NCBI GenBank assembly: GCA_016934135.1
Contig: JAFGTK010000165.1
Location: 1-31,300, forward strand
Length of the DNA stretch: 31,300 nt
Source: Deltaproteobacteria bacterium
GTDB lineage: Bacteria > Desulfobacterota > Desulfomonilia > UBA1062
Direction: 5' to 3'
Shown: positions 1-7,834 of the stretch, piece after piece
Position numbering within the stretch: the first letter of the stretch is position 1
Layout: each line of letters opens with the position of its first letter
Notes under the pieces: generated by a model
The model's input: the letters and a program-made list of their open reading frames with translations, nothing else
Databases searched by the model: none
What the model was told of the DNA's origin: nothing
Position numbers and translations under genes: made by a program

Positions 1-663
1 GGAATATATATTATCGGAGGGCCGGGCATATCTCACTTTCAGGATGCAGCGGTCTTTATTGTCCAATGCGGCGATGAACTCGTAATGATTGATTCCGGGT
101 CCGGAAAGAGTTCTTTGATGCTGCAGGAGAACATTTCCCGGCTAGGTCTTGATCCAGGAAGGATAACAGCCCTTGTCCTCACGCACTGCCATGTGGATCA
201 TATCGGTTCGGCAAAATATTTTCAGGATACCTTCACCTGCGAGGTCATTGCGCACGATTCAGATGCCATGGCAATAGAGACAGGAGATGATATACTGACT
301 GCAGCATCATGGTACGGCACGCGTTTGCCACAGATGCATGTAGACAGGAAACTCACTGGCGAACACGAGATTCTCATGTTCGGTGATGATGAGATCCATT
401 GTATCCATACCCCCGGACATACCCCGGGATCCATCTCGCTCTATCTGGACAGAACCGGCAAGCGGATCCTATTCGGCCAGGATATCCATGGCCCTTTCAG
501 CCCGGAATTCCTTTCTGACATAGGGCAGTGGAGAGATTCCATGGAAAAACTCCTCGCATTGGATGCAGATATCCTGTGCGAAGGACATTACGGGATTTTT
601 TCCGGCCGGGAAAAGGTAAAAAGATATATTCAAGGCTATCTTGATCAGTATGCTTCACATTAA
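1..663 (+). CDS. MBL-fold metallo-hydrolase, 5'-truncated by window edge
   Basis: The reading frame is open from base 1, well before the first in-frame ATG at 85, so the gene starts outside the window. The codons before 85 encode a plausible first beta-sheet (YIIGGPGISHFQDAAVFIV), so 85 is not the true start. The metal-binding motif THCHVDH lies at about 181-201, and a second metal-ligand segment, HTPGHTPGS, near 406-432. A late histidine (CEGHYG) near 580-597 could be the last ligand. The family hydrolyses thioesters, lactones, phosphodiesters or similar bonds with a di-metal centre; the substrate cannot be told here. It resembles the protein at 3323-4225, sharing SPEFL and a following DS. 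It converges on the minus-strand gene at 660 with a 4-base overlap. Family assignment is firm, function unknown. Confidence 0.85.
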   Translation, partial: GIYIIGGPGISHFQDAAVFIVQCGDELVMIDSGSGKSSLMLQENISRLGLDPGRITALVLTHCHVDHIGSAKYFQDTFTCEVIAHDSDAMAIETGDDILTAASWYGTRLPQMHVDRKLTGEHEILMFGDDEIHCIHTPGHTPGSISLYLDRTGKRILFGQDIHGPFSPEFLSDIGQWRDSMEKLLALDADILCEGHYGIFSGREKVKRYIQGYLDQYASH

Positions 664-1490
664 AAGATAGAGTTGCCCGTGAACCTGAAAGAGGTGTTCC
701 GCATAAGCCATCTTCCGGATTGAAAGTCTCTCATGTTCTCAAGGATCGATGTGTCTCCCGGCCTGAATTCAAGAGCCCTCCGATACATCTTCCCTGCCGC
801 TCTCATATCCCCGAGAAGACTCAGGCTGAGCCCCATGCTGTTATAGTATGAACCGATATTTTTAGATATCTTTGATCTGGATTCTTCATCCACGAGGATA
901 TACATATGTTCGCTGATTCGAATGGCTTCTTCCAGATAAGAGATATTTGAAATAAGCAGCTGGATATCGAATTCACTGAGCCTCGCAAACAGGATTTCGT
1001 TGTGATTGTTCATATTGCTGCGCAAAACGAATGTCGACACATCATAGAACATCTGGGCGCAATAAACATCATACCCGTAGATCACCTCGGGCCGGGCATT
1101 GAGACTGGCATTTGCCTCTTTGACGTATTGAAACAGGAACTGGCTTGCCTTGTTGTTTTCAATCATCTCGTCCATTTCTTTTTCGCAGGGAAGGTCGCCT
1201 CCGGCCAGTGCGCGTCTGTTCCTTGTAAGTGTAAGGTGCAATGCATATCTTACCGATTCGTTCATATCATGATCTTCCCATCCGTTGAAAAACGACTTTA
1301 TATATTCAGGAACATAATGGACCCCCCTGGACAGCACCTCAAGCCAGAAGGGGTGAGTCTCTTCATGAAGCCTTGATATACTTAAGGCCGGAAAACCTGT
1401 GGGCATCAGGCAGTACAAGCCTGTGCCGGCCATACTTTTAACAAGCTGTTTCAATAATGTGCGTCTGGTGATTCCCGATTTGCCGTTCAT
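660..1490 (-). CDS. Tat-like signal, TPR-containing hypothetical protein
   Basis: This is a 276-residue protein whose family I do not recognise. Residues 9-10 are RR within ITRRTLLKQLVKSMAGTGLY, a twin-arginine-like or basic N-terminus followed by a moderately hydrophobic stretch, so export or membrane anchoring is plausible. The hydrophobic core is weak for a classical signal. Near the C-terminus (about residues 208-250) the pattern SYYNSMGLSLSLLGDMRAAG then YRRALEFRPGD matches a tetratricopeptide repeat, a protein-protein interaction fold. The middle is helical without motifs I can name. The ATG at 1490 has a possible GAGG about 10 bases upstream. The 3' end overlaps the MBL gene by 4 bases in convergent orientation. 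Its leader contains one arm of the inverted repeat at 1509-1564. Confidence 0.7.
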   Translation of the reverse strand: MNGKSGITRRTLLKQLVKSMAGTGLYCLMPTGFPALSISRLHEETHPFWLEVLSRGVHYVPEYIKSFFNGWEDHDMNESVRYALHLTLTRNRRALAGGDLPCEKEMDEMIENNKASQFLFQYVKEANASLNARPEVIYGYDVYCAQMFYDVSTFVLRSNMNNHNEILFARLSEFDIQLLISNISYLEEAIRISEHMYILVDEESRSKISKNIGSYYNSMGLSLSLLGDMRAAGKMYRRALEFRPGDTSILENMRDFQSGRWLMRNTSFRFTGNSIF

Positions 1491-1508
1491 CGTAAATAGA
1501 CCTCATAG

Positions 1509-1564
1509 ATGCCTTTTGGTGTTTGTCTTATGATGTATTTTTCGGATGATATGCCAAAAGGCAT
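1509..1564. repeat. Inverted repeat in divergent intergenic region
   Basis: ATGCCTTTTGG at 1509-1519 is the exact reverse complement of CCAAAAGGCAT at 1554-1564. The right arm sits in a small palindrome of its own, ATGCC-AAAA-GGCAT (1551-1564). Two related half-sites 34 bases apart between divergent genes could be operators or a folded leader for the minus-strand gene. No regulator is identified. Confidence 0.5.
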
Positions 1565-1630
1565 TAGTCCCCTTCAGACATCCGGATATCTTCCGGAATA
1601 TCTATACGGGGAATGTCAGGATATTCTGGG

Positions 1631-1647
1631 CGGACAGGCTCTGTCCG
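1631..1647. other. Short perfect hairpin upstream of leuB
   Basis: CGGACAG-GCT-CTGTCCG gives a 7-base-pair stem with a 3-base loop. No T-run follows on either strand, so it is not a standard intrinsic terminator. It could be an operator dyad or a leader structure. Confidence 0.4.
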
Positions 1648-1717
1648 ATGGAAAATGAAGACAGATCCGGCCCGGAACAAAACTGTTCGCATGAAGGGAA
1701 TATGCGGCATGTTTGCC

Positions 1718-1746
1718 TTGACTTTGTAACCGATCTGAGATATCGA
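1718..1746 (+). promoter_or_regulatory. Weak sigma70-like promoter candidate for leuB
   Basis: TTGACT (1718-1723), a 17-base spacer, then TATCGA (1741-1746). The -35 matches consensus at five of six positions and the -10 at only three. It lies about 80 bases before the leuB start. Confidence 0.3.
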
Positions 1747-1826
1747 CCGTCGGATTACCCCTTGAAAAAGAGACGGGATATCAATTGAATAGCATAAACA
1801 TTAGGTGAGAAGAGGAGGGTGATACC

Positions 1827-2894
1827 ATGGCAGGATCATACAATATCGCAGTCATCCCGGGTGACGGCACCGGGCCCGAAGTTGTGGCGGAAGGTATTAA
1901 GGTTCTGGGTGCGGTTGCTCAGTGCGAAGGGATCACCCTTGATTATACGACCTTTGATTTCGGCGGAGAGCGGTATCTGAGGACCGGTGAGATCCTTCCG
2001 GACAGTGCTGTTGATGAACTCAGGAAGTTCGATGCAATATATCTCGGTGCAATCGGGCATCCAGAGGTAAAACCGGGTATACTTGAAAAAGGCATTCTCC
2101 TGAGGACCCGTTTCGAGCTTGACCAGTATATTAATCTGCGGCCTGTAAAACTCTATCCGAATGTGGAAACCCCGCTTAAGGATAAAGGGCCTGAGCACAT
2201 CGACTATGTCGTGGTAAGGGAGAATACCGGGGATCTTTATACCGGTGCGGGTGGATTCACCATGAAGGATACCCCTCATGAGGTTGCGATCCAGACCATG
2301 ATCTATTCGCGGTTTCAGGTAGAACGCTGTCTGAAGTATGCATTTGAGTATACCCGCAAAAGGAACAAGAGAAATACCCTCGGGCTTGTCGGCAAAACCA
2401 ATGTGCTGACATATGTTTACGATCTCTGGGAGAGGGTTTTCCATGAGATAGGCGCACACGATTACGCTGAGATAAAGCGGGAATACTATAATGTTGATGC
2501 CGCCTGCATGTGGATGGTGAAGAGTCCTGAATGGTTCGATGTACTGGTCACGGGAAACATGTTCGGGGATATCATCACCGATCTCGGTGCAATCACCCAG
2601 GGAGGAATGGGGCTGGCAGCAGGAGGCAATATCAATCCGGAAGGTGTTTCCATGTTCGAGCCCATCGGTGGTTCTGCACCGAAGTATACCGGGAAGAATG
2701 TAATCAATCCCCTTGCAGCGATCAGCGCGGCACAGATGATGATGGAGTTTCTGGGTGAGGATGCAGCTGCAGCAAGGATCGAAAGCGGGATAGTCGAAGT
2801 TCTTGCCCGCGATATAAAATCCCTGGCAGCAGGGCAGATGGGACTTTCCACTACAGAGGTTGGAGACAGGGTAGCTCAGTATGCATCCGAGTAG
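1827..2894 (+). CDS. leuB: LeuB-type 3-isopropylmalate dehydrogenase (possibly NADP-linked)
   Basis: This 355-residue beta-decarboxylating dehydrogenase would oxidise and decarboxylate 3-isopropylmalate to 2-oxoisocaproate in leucine synthesis. The N-terminus has IPGDGTGPEV (10-19). Substrate-binding residues are visible in RTRFELDQYINLRP (about 93-106) and RENTGDLYTG (131-140). The catalytic lysine is in GKTNVLT (K190), and the metal-binding Asp residues are D224 and D248/D252 in GDIITD. The YTG and GDIITD forms resemble actinobacterial LeuB more than the E. coli type. The cofactor loop reads GSAPKYTGK (282-290). Lys-Tyr replaces the Asp typical of NAD-dependent LeuB and matches the NADP-binding pair of isocitrate dehydrogenase. 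The leucine operon downstream has leuA, leuC and leuD but no leuB, which supports this role. A strong GAGGAGGG precedes the ATG. Another member of the isocitrate/tartrate dehydrogenase family cannot be excluded. Confidence 0.85.
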   Translation: MAGSYNIAVIPGDGTGPEVVAEGIKVLGAVAQCEGITLDYTTFDFGGERYLRTGEILPDSAVDELRKFDAIYLGAIGHPEVKPGILEKGILLRTRFELDQYINLRPVKLYPNVETPLKDKGPEHIDYVVVRENTGDLYTGAGGFTMKDTPHEVAIQTMIYSRFQVERCLKYAFEYTRKRNKRNTLGLVGKTNVLTYVYDLWERVFHEIGAHDYAEIKREYYNVDAACMWMVKSPEWFDVLVTGNMFGDIITDLGAITQGGMGLAAGGNINPEGVSMFEPIGGSAPKYTGKNVINPLAAISAAQMMMEFLGEDAAAARIESGIVEVLARDIKSLAAGQMGLSTTEVGDRVAQYASE

Positions 2895-2912
2895 TATGCA
2901 GAGAGGTCACAT

Positions 2913-3332
2913 ATGATGCTTGTTCTCATTGCCGGCTGGATTACTATCTTTTTTGTATTCCTGGCACTCCTGAATTTTCTGCTGAAACAGGTAAGCAGGG
3001 AATATGTAAAAAGGCTGCCAAAAGAATACAAGGATTTTGCCGATGCCTACAGGCGGTTCATGCAGCGGATTATACGCGGGCACAGGTATTTCGGTATTGC
3101 AGCGCTGTCGGTCTTCCTGCTCCATGCCGGTCTGATCCTTTTCTTTTATGACGTTATATCCATTACAGGTATGGTTACAGGCATTGTTCTGTTTGCAACA
3201 GTTTCTATGGGAGCATACGGCTACTTCATCAATAAGGATTTCCGGTCATGGTGGGTTTCAGTGCACAGGGGATGTGCCTTTGCCCTTTTGGTCTCAGCTC
3301 TGGTTCATTTATTCTACAAGCTTTATATCTGA
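2913..3332 (+). CDS. Four-helix membrane protein with paired His, cytochrome b-like
   Basis: This 139-residue integral membrane protein has hydrophobic segments at about 3-24, 58-79, 83-103 and 119-136. Between the first two is a charged loop with many Lys, Arg and Tyr residues. Histidines sit at 57 (GHRYFG), 71 (LLHAG), 118 (VHRG) and 132 (VHLFY), so the H-x13-H pattern occurs twice at the ends of helices. This arrangement resembles diheme or monoheme b-type membrane cytochromes of the ferric-reductase/YedZ type. Heme binding is inference. The ATG follows GAGAGG with 7-base spacing, 18 bases after leuB, so co-transcription with leuB is likely. It overlaps the 3' end of the minus-strand MBL gene by 10 bases. 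I cannot name the family. Confidence 0.75.
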   Translation: MMLVLIAGWITIFFVFLALLNFLLKQVSREYVKRLPKEYKDFADAYRRFMQRIIRGHRYFGIAALSVFLLHAGLILFFYDVISITGMVTGIVLFATVSMGAYGYFINKDFRSWWVSVHRGCAFALLVSALVHLFYKLYI

Positions 3333-4225
3333 TGATTACCGCCACTCGTAAACCTGGACACGCATGCTACCTTTGCCCGGAGGTTTATCCGGAAGGCATT
3401 GACTTCCTGGCCGATCACACTGGGATCATAGATCCTTGAAAACAGCTCGTCTGTAGAGCGGTCAATGTCTCCGCCCGATTCTTTCAGTGATTTGGAGATC
3501 ATTTCCATCCATGAAAGGGCAGCGGGAATGGCCCCGTCGATGAAAGCCTGTGCATCCTCATGGGTAAGGCTTGAGCCGTGCGGCATCAGGATCATGTTCG
3601 GTCTTGTGTCTATGATCCTTTTTGCTGAATCATGATATGCCTGAAAGTCTGCAAGAAATTCAGGAGAGATCTCTCCGCCGAGATGGATAACGCCGAGAGC
3701 CTCCCCCGGAATGATGGCGTCCATGGGTTCAAGGAAGAATGATATTGAATCGCGCGTGTGCCCTGGTGTCTCAATCACTGTTGCCCGGATGCCATGGCCG
3801 AGTTCCAGGATAGCTCCCTCTTTCAGAGAGACCGTAACCTCGGGCGGGACAAAGGCCGTGTCCGGTGACTTGTCCTGAAACATATCCCGTGCAATATCAC
3901 TCAGCATGGTCATGGTATTCACTGCGGAAGAGCTTTGCATGACTTCCTTTGTCCTGGGATGTGCCCCTGCAGTCAGTGCAGGGAAACACTTCTTCATATA
4001 ACCGTATGCCCCTGTATGGTCATAGTGCGAGTGTGTGAAGAACATGTGCTGTAGGCAGGGCGTATCGAGTATGCTTCCCAGGTCTTTCATATAGTAAGGA
4101 CCCATTGGGCTTACACCGGCATCGAACATGACAGGTTCAGCTGTATTGATCAGATAGGACGGATATGCGACATTTCCAAGCAGATACAATCCTTCTGTGA
4201 TCTTTCCCGGTGTGGTTATCTTCAT
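3323..4225 (-). CDS. MBL-fold metallo-hydrolase
   Basis: This complete 300-residue protein carries the metallo-beta-lactamase motif THSHYDHTG (about residues 64-72). Further conserved segments are TPGHTRDS and GEALGVI, and a late PHGSS could supply the final metal ligand. The family folds as an alpha-beta-beta-alpha sandwich with a di-zinc or di-iron site and includes glyoxalase II-like and lactonase-like hydrolases. The C-terminal 70 or so residues are helical, as in several enzymes of this size. No signal peptide is visible, so it is probably cytoplasmic. It shares local sequence with the truncated protein at the window start, suggesting paralogues either side of leuB. It is divergent from the YdcH-ilv operon. 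The start ATG at 4225 has only a weak upstream purine stretch. The substrate is unknown. Confidence 0.85.
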   Translation of the reverse strand: MKITTPGKITEGLYLLGNVAYPSYLINTAEPVMFDAGVSPMGPYYMKDLGSILDTPCLQHMFFTHSHYDHTGAYGYMKKCFPALTAGAHPRTKEVMQSSSAVNTMTMLSDIARDMFQDKSPDTAFVPPEVTVSLKEGAILELGHGIRATVIETPGHTRDSISFFLEPMDAIIPGEALGVIHLGGEISPEFLADFQAYHDSAKRIIDTRPNMILMPHGSSLTHEDAQAFIDGAIPAALSWMEMISKSLKESGGDIDRSTDELFSRIYDPSVIGQEVNAFRINLRAKVACVSRFTSGGNHQI

Positions 4226-4293
4226 GCCGCCATCACGTATAACAGAGATAGACAGTGCTTGTGAAGTGCTTAAATATCAGGGTATCACGGTTG

Positions 4294-4322
4294 TTGACAG
4301 GATAGAATATATGTGTTCTAGA
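4294..4322 (+). promoter_or_regulatory. Possible sigma70 promoter for the ilv-leu operon
   Basis: TTGACA, a perfect -35, lies at 4294-4299, and TCTAGA follows after 17 bases (4317-4322, three matches to the -10 consensus). An alternative -10, TAGAAT at 4303-4308, has no good -35 partner. The region is the only gap before the operon's first gene, so a promoter is expected here. I saw no leader peptide or T-box. Confidence 0.35.
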
Positions 4323-4357
4323 TGTAGTTTACCAAGAAATTGGGAGGGGAAAAGTAT

Positions 4358-4582
4358 ATGGAAGAAGGGGATTTACAGCTTATTCGGAAACTTATCCCAA
4401 AGGACAAGGACCTCAAGAGACTCTGGGATGAACATCTTGATTTTGAGGAAAAGCTTGAGCAGTTGAATAAACGTAGATACCTAAGTACCGAAGAAGAGAT
4501 GAGGCGAAAAGAGATTCAGAAACTCAAGCTTTCCGGCAAAGACATGATTGAAGAGATTCTTCGAAAACACAGGGGGGTCTAG
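4358..4582 (+). CDS. YdcH/DUF465 family small protein
   Basis: This 74-residue, highly charged, all-helical protein shows the DUF465 (YdcH) pattern: an early LWDEHLDFEEKLEQL helix, then a turn, then LSTEEEMRRKEIQKLKLSGKD and a final helix ending in a His. Members are short antiparallel helical hairpins of unknown biochemical role. The ATG at 4358 is preferred over an upstream in-frame TTG at 4340, because GGGAGGGG at 4342-4349 sits 8 bases upstream of the ATG and inside the longer version. It lies 31 bases before ilvB and begins the operon. From memory, a DUF465 gene next to ilvB recurs in Deltaproteobacteria, which is the context argument for it being real. Confidence 0.8.
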   Translation: MEEGDLQLIRKLIPKDKDLKRLWDEHLDFEEKLEQLNKRRYLSTEEEMRRKEIQKLKLSGKDMIEEILRKHRGV

Positions 4583-4613
4583 AACACTGTTGTACATGAT
4601 ATGAGGAATTACT

Positions 4614-6311
4614 ATGAAAAAGATTTCAGGCGCATATGCATTCATCGAAGCATTGCGGTGTGAAGGGGTCAGACATGTTTTTGGTTTTCCGGGCGGCGCT
4701 GTCCTGGATATCTTTGATGCTATCATGGATGCCGATGACATAGAGTTTATCCTGTCAAGGCATGAACAGGGCGCAGTACACGCAGCAGACGGATATGCCC
4801 GTGCATCAGGCGATGTCGGTGTATGTCTCGTCACCTCCGGACCAGGTGCTACAAATACCGTCACCGGGATTGCAACAGCATATATGGACTCGATACCAAT
4901 GGTGGTATTTACAGGCCAGGTGCCGACCCATCTGATCGGTAACGATGCCTTCCAGGAAGCGGATATTGTCGGCATTACCCGGCCATGCACGAAGCACAAT
5001 TATCTTGTAAAGAATATCTCCGACCTTGGCAGGGTGATCAAAGAGGCCTTTTATATTGCACGTACCGGAAGATCAGGCCCTGTGCTTGTCGACCTGCCGA
5101 AAGATGTAATGAAGGACACGATCTCTTTCAAATATCCGGACAAGGTGGAGATGGAGAGTTACTGTCCGACATACAAGGGTCATCCAGGTCAGATTAAACG
5201 GATCGTGAGCCTGATCCTGAAGAGCAAGAAACCGGTTATCTATGCAGGCGGCGGTGTTGTGCATGCCAATGCATCGAAGGAACTGGCGGATTTTGCGCAC
5301 AGGATGAGCCTGCCGATCACCACCACTTTAATGGGTCTCGGGGCATTCCCGTCGGGCGATCCTCTTTCTCTGGGCATGCTCGGTATGCATGGGACCTATG
5401 CGGCAAACATGGCGGTGACTCACACGGATTGTCTCGTTGCAATAGGTTCCCGGTTCGACGACAGGGTAACCGGCAAGATAGATGAGTTTGCCCCCAAGGC
5501 AAAGATCATCCACATCGATATTGATCCTACATCCATTTCCAAGAACGTGAAGGTGGATCTTCCTGTTGTAGGAGATTGCAAGATGGTTCTTCAGGGGATG
5601 CTTTCCCAGATAAAGGAAGGCAACGATGAGGTTAAGACCCTCAACAAGAGCATCAAGCCATGGCTGAAACGCATCGACACCTGGAAAAGGGAGCAGCCTC
5701 TGAGATATTCTAAAGGGACAGCCATCAAACCTCAGTATGTAATTGAGATGATAGACCGGCTTACCCCGGACAACACCATTATTTCCACCGAAGTAGGACA
5801 GAATCAGATGTGGACAGCACAGTTCTACAAGTTCAAGGAACCGAGGCTCTTTTTGACCTCCGGCGGATTGGGGACCATGGGTTACGGGTTCCCTGCAGCC
5901 ATAGGCGCCCAGGTAGCCTTTCCCGACCGGACAGTAATCGATATTGCCGGCGACGGGTCGATTCAGATGAATATCCAGGAGCTTGCGACCGTAGTCCAGT
6001 ACAAACTGCCGGTCAAGGTCATGATCCTTAACAACGGATATCTCGGTATGGTGCGCCAATGGCAGGCCCTGTTCTATAAGAAAAGATACTCCCATACTTC
6101 GCTGGAGGTATCCCCGGATTATATCAAGCTTGCCGAAGCCTACGGCGCAGTCGGGATAAGGGTGAACGAACCATCTCAAGTGGAAGATGCCATAAAGCAG
6201 GCCCTTTCAATCAAAGGACCGGTCTTTGTGGACTTTATTGTGGAACCTGAAGAGGATGTATATCCGATGGTGCCGGCAGGGGCGCCTATCAATAATATGC
6301 TGCTTGTGTGA
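4614..6311 (+). CDS. ilvB: Acetolactate synthase large (catalytic) subunit
   Basis: This 565-residue ThDP enzyme condenses pyruvate with pyruvate or 2-oxobutyrate, the first common step to valine, leucine and isoleucine. The N-terminal pyrimidine-binding domain contains the catalytic glutamate E51 in SRHEQGAVHAADGYAR. The central domain (about 190-330) contains GSRFDDRVTG. The C-terminal diphosphate-binding domain has GDG at 446-448 and NN at 473-474, the expected ThDP motif spacing. Length and the start context (GAGGA, 6 bases before ATG) are normal. It is followed 9 bases later by the regulatory subunit. Its place at the head of a branched-chain operon and the small-subunit partner argue for the anabolic enzyme rather than a catabolic acetolactate synthase. 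Confidence 0.97.
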   Translation: MKKISGAYAFIEALRCEGVRHVFGFPGGAVLDIFDAIMDADDIEFILSRHEQGAVHAADGYARASGDVGVCLVTSGPGATNTVTGIATAYMDSIPMVVFTGQVPTHLIGNDAFQEADIVGITRPCTKHNYLVKNISDLGRVIKEAFYIARTGRSGPVLVDLPKDVMKDTISFKYPDKVEMESYCPTYKGHPGQIKRIVSLILKSKKPVIYAGGGVVHANASKELADFAHRMSLPITTTLMGLGAFPSGDPLSLGMLGMHGTYAANMAVTHTDCLVAIGSRFDDRVTGKIDEFAPKAKIIHIDIDPTSISKNVKVDLPVVGDCKMVLQGMLSQIKEGNDEVKTLNKSIKPWLKRIDTWKREQPLRYSKGTAIKPQYVIEMIDRLTPDNTIISTEVGQNQMWTAQFYKFKEPRLFLTSGGLGTMGYGFPAAIGAQVAFPDRTVIDIAGDGSIQMNIQELATVVQYKLPVKVMILNNGYLGMVRQWQALFYKKRYSHTSLEVSPDYIKLAEAYGAVGIRVNEPSQVEDAIKQALSIKGPVFVDFIVEPEEDVYPMVPAGAPINNMLLV

Positions 6312-6320
6312 GGGATTCAG

Positions 6321-6815
6321 ATGAGACATGCAATTTCCGTATTGGTTGATAATCAGGCCGGTGTCCTATCAAGGGTGATCGGGCTCTTTTCCGGAAGAGG
6401 CTTCAATATCGAATCGCTTTCCGTTGCACCGACCCTGGACCCGACAAAGTCAAAAATGGTGATTACCACATCGGGCAATGAGCAGGTCCTCGAGCAGATC
6501 AAGAAACAGCTGAACAAGCTCATCAATGTCATCAAGGTTATTGATTACATGGGCAAGGAATTTGTGGAAAGGGAAATGATACTGGTAAAGGTCAAGGCAA
6601 AGGAGGAGACCAGGGCAGAGGTCTTGCGTATTGCGGATATCTTCAGGGCAAAGGTTGTCGATGTGTCTTCGAACTCGTATACGCTCGCTTTGACCGGTGA
6701 TAAGGGAAAACTGGAAGGATTTATCGAGATCTTAAATCCCATAGGGATTATTGATTTCATAAGGACCGGAACGGTTATCATGGAAAGGGAAATGCACGGA
6801 AGGAGGAAATTGTAG
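6321..6815 (+). CDS. ilvN: Acetolactate synthase small (regulatory) subunit
   Basis: This 164-residue protein has the two-domain layout of IlvN/IlvH. An N-terminal ACT domain (about 1-77) begins RHAISVLVDNQAGVLSRVIG and includes SGRGFNIESL. A second domain (about 84-160) includes RAEVLRIADIFRAKVVDVS. ACT domains bind valine in this family and give feedback inhibition while stabilising the IlvB catalytic dimer. The length is standard for the bacterial form. The gene starts 9 bases after ilvB, with GAGGG just upstream of the ATG, and ends 2 bases before ilvC, so the three genes should be translated from one message. The name ilvH would be equally valid. Confidence 0.96.
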   Translation: MRHAISVLVDNQAGVLSRVIGLFSGRGFNIESLSVAPTLDPTKSKMVITTSGNEQVLEQIKKQLNKLINVIKVIDYMGKEFVEREMILVKVKAKEETRAEVLRIADIFRAKVVDVSSNSYTLALTGDKGKLEGFIEILNPIGIIDFIRTGTVIMEREMHGRRKL

Positions 6816-6817
6816 TT

Positions 6818-7834
6818 ATGAAGGTTTACTATGACAAGGATGCTGATCTGTCATTGATCAAGTCAAAGAAGGTAGCAATCATGGGCTATGGCTCTCAGGG
6901 TTTTGCCCATTCAAATAATCTGAAGGAATCAGGGGTCGATGTTGTTGTCGGGCTTCGTGAAGGAAGTGAATCCCGGGCAAAGGCCGAAGGTGCGGGGCTG
7001 GCAGTGATGAGCACCTCAGATGCTGCCGCATGGGCTGATATCGTGATGATACTTATCCCGGACGAGCTGCAGGCACAGGTTTACAGGAAGGAAATCGAAC
7101 CGAATCTTTCACAGGGCAAATACCTGGTGTTCGCCCATGGGTTCAACATTCACTACGGGCAGATAACACCTCCCAGAGGGGTCGGGTGTTTTATGGTTGC
7201 ACCCAAGTCTCCCGGACACATGGTCCGCTATGAGTATACACAGGGCAGAGGCGTTCCCATGCTCATTGCCATTGAATCGGACGCTGCCGGCAATACCAAA
7301 GATCTTGCCCTGTCATATGCATGTGCCATAGGAGGCGGCAAGGCAGGCATCCTGGAGACAACATTTGCCGAGGAGACAGAGACAGACCTTTTCGGCGAGC
7401 AGGCTGTTTTGTGCGGCGGGGTGACCTCTTTGATCACTGCCGGGTTCGAAACGCTGGTAGAAGCAGGATATGCGCCGGAAATGGCATATTTCGAATGTCT
7501 CCATGAACTCAAGCTCATAGTTGATCTCATCTATGAGGGCGGGATCTCGAACATGCGGTATTCCATAAGCAATACAGCCCAGTACGGCGATATCACAAGG
7601 GGTCCGGTTATTATAGATGATGAGGTAAAACTGATAATGAAGGAAATCCTGTGCCAGATCCAGGACGGCAGGTTTGCAAAGGAATGGATACTGGAGAACC
7701 AGGCTGGAAGGCCTACCTTCAATGCACTCACGAAAAAGGGAGAGGCTCACCAGATTGAAAAGGTAGGAGAAAAGCTCAGGGGCATGATGCCCTGGATTGC
7801 AAAGGACCGGAAGGTCAACAAGAAGGAAAACTAG
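6818..7834 (+). CDS. ilvC: Ketol-acid reductoisomerase, class I
   Basis: This 338-residue enzyme isomerises and reduces acetolactate or acetohydroxybutyrate to the dihydroxy acid. The Rossmann motif is GYGSQG (23-28). The cofactor loop GLREGSES (45-52) has Arg and two Ser residues at the usual phosphate-contacting places, predicting NADPH use. The knotted C-terminal domain has the metal-binding stretch EETETDLFGEQ (about residues 186-196) and the later FECLHELK motif. Length matches the short class I form. GGAGG lies upstream of the ATG inside the end of ilvN. The stop codon TAG shares its G with the GTG start of psd, which implies translational coupling. Dihydroxy-acid dehydratase (ilvD) is not in this window. 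Confidence 0.97.
   Translation: MKVYYDKDADLSLIKSKKVAIMGYGSQGFAHSNNLKESGVDVVVGLREGSESRAKAEGAGLAVMSTSDAAAWADIVMILIPDELQAQVYRKEIEPNLSQGKYLVFAHGFNIHYGQITPPRGVGCFMVAPKSPGHMVRYEYTQGRGVPMLIAIESDAAGNTKDLALSYACAIGGGKAGILETTFAEETETDLFGEQAVLCGGVTSLITAGFETLVEAGYAPEMAYFECLHELKLIVDLIYEGGISNMRYSISNTAQYGDITRGPVIIDDEVKLIMKEILCQIQDGRFAKEWILENQAGRPTFNALTKKGEAHQIEKVGEKLRGMMPWIAKDRKVNKKEN

Larger units (their letters stand above)
1491..1826. other. Divergent intergenic region upstream of leuB
   Basis: This 336-base region separates the minus-strand TPR gene from leuB. It holds an inverted-repeat cluster (1509-1564), a compact hairpin (1631-1647), a weak promoter candidate (1718-1746) and the leuB ribosome-binding site (GAGGAGGG, about 1812-1819). 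An 80-codon open frame at 1546-1788 has no ribosome-binding site and no recognisable protein features, so I do not call it a gene. Confidence 0.6.

Noticed and set aside
1546..1788. 80-codon open frame before leuB
   Set aside because: No ribosome site and no recognisable protein features. It overlaps the dyad cluster and a promoter candidate.
4226..4357. T-box or leader-peptide attenuator before the ilv-leu operon
   Set aside because: No run of Leu, Ile or Val codons after a start, no T-box consensus and no terminator hairpin in the 132 bases.
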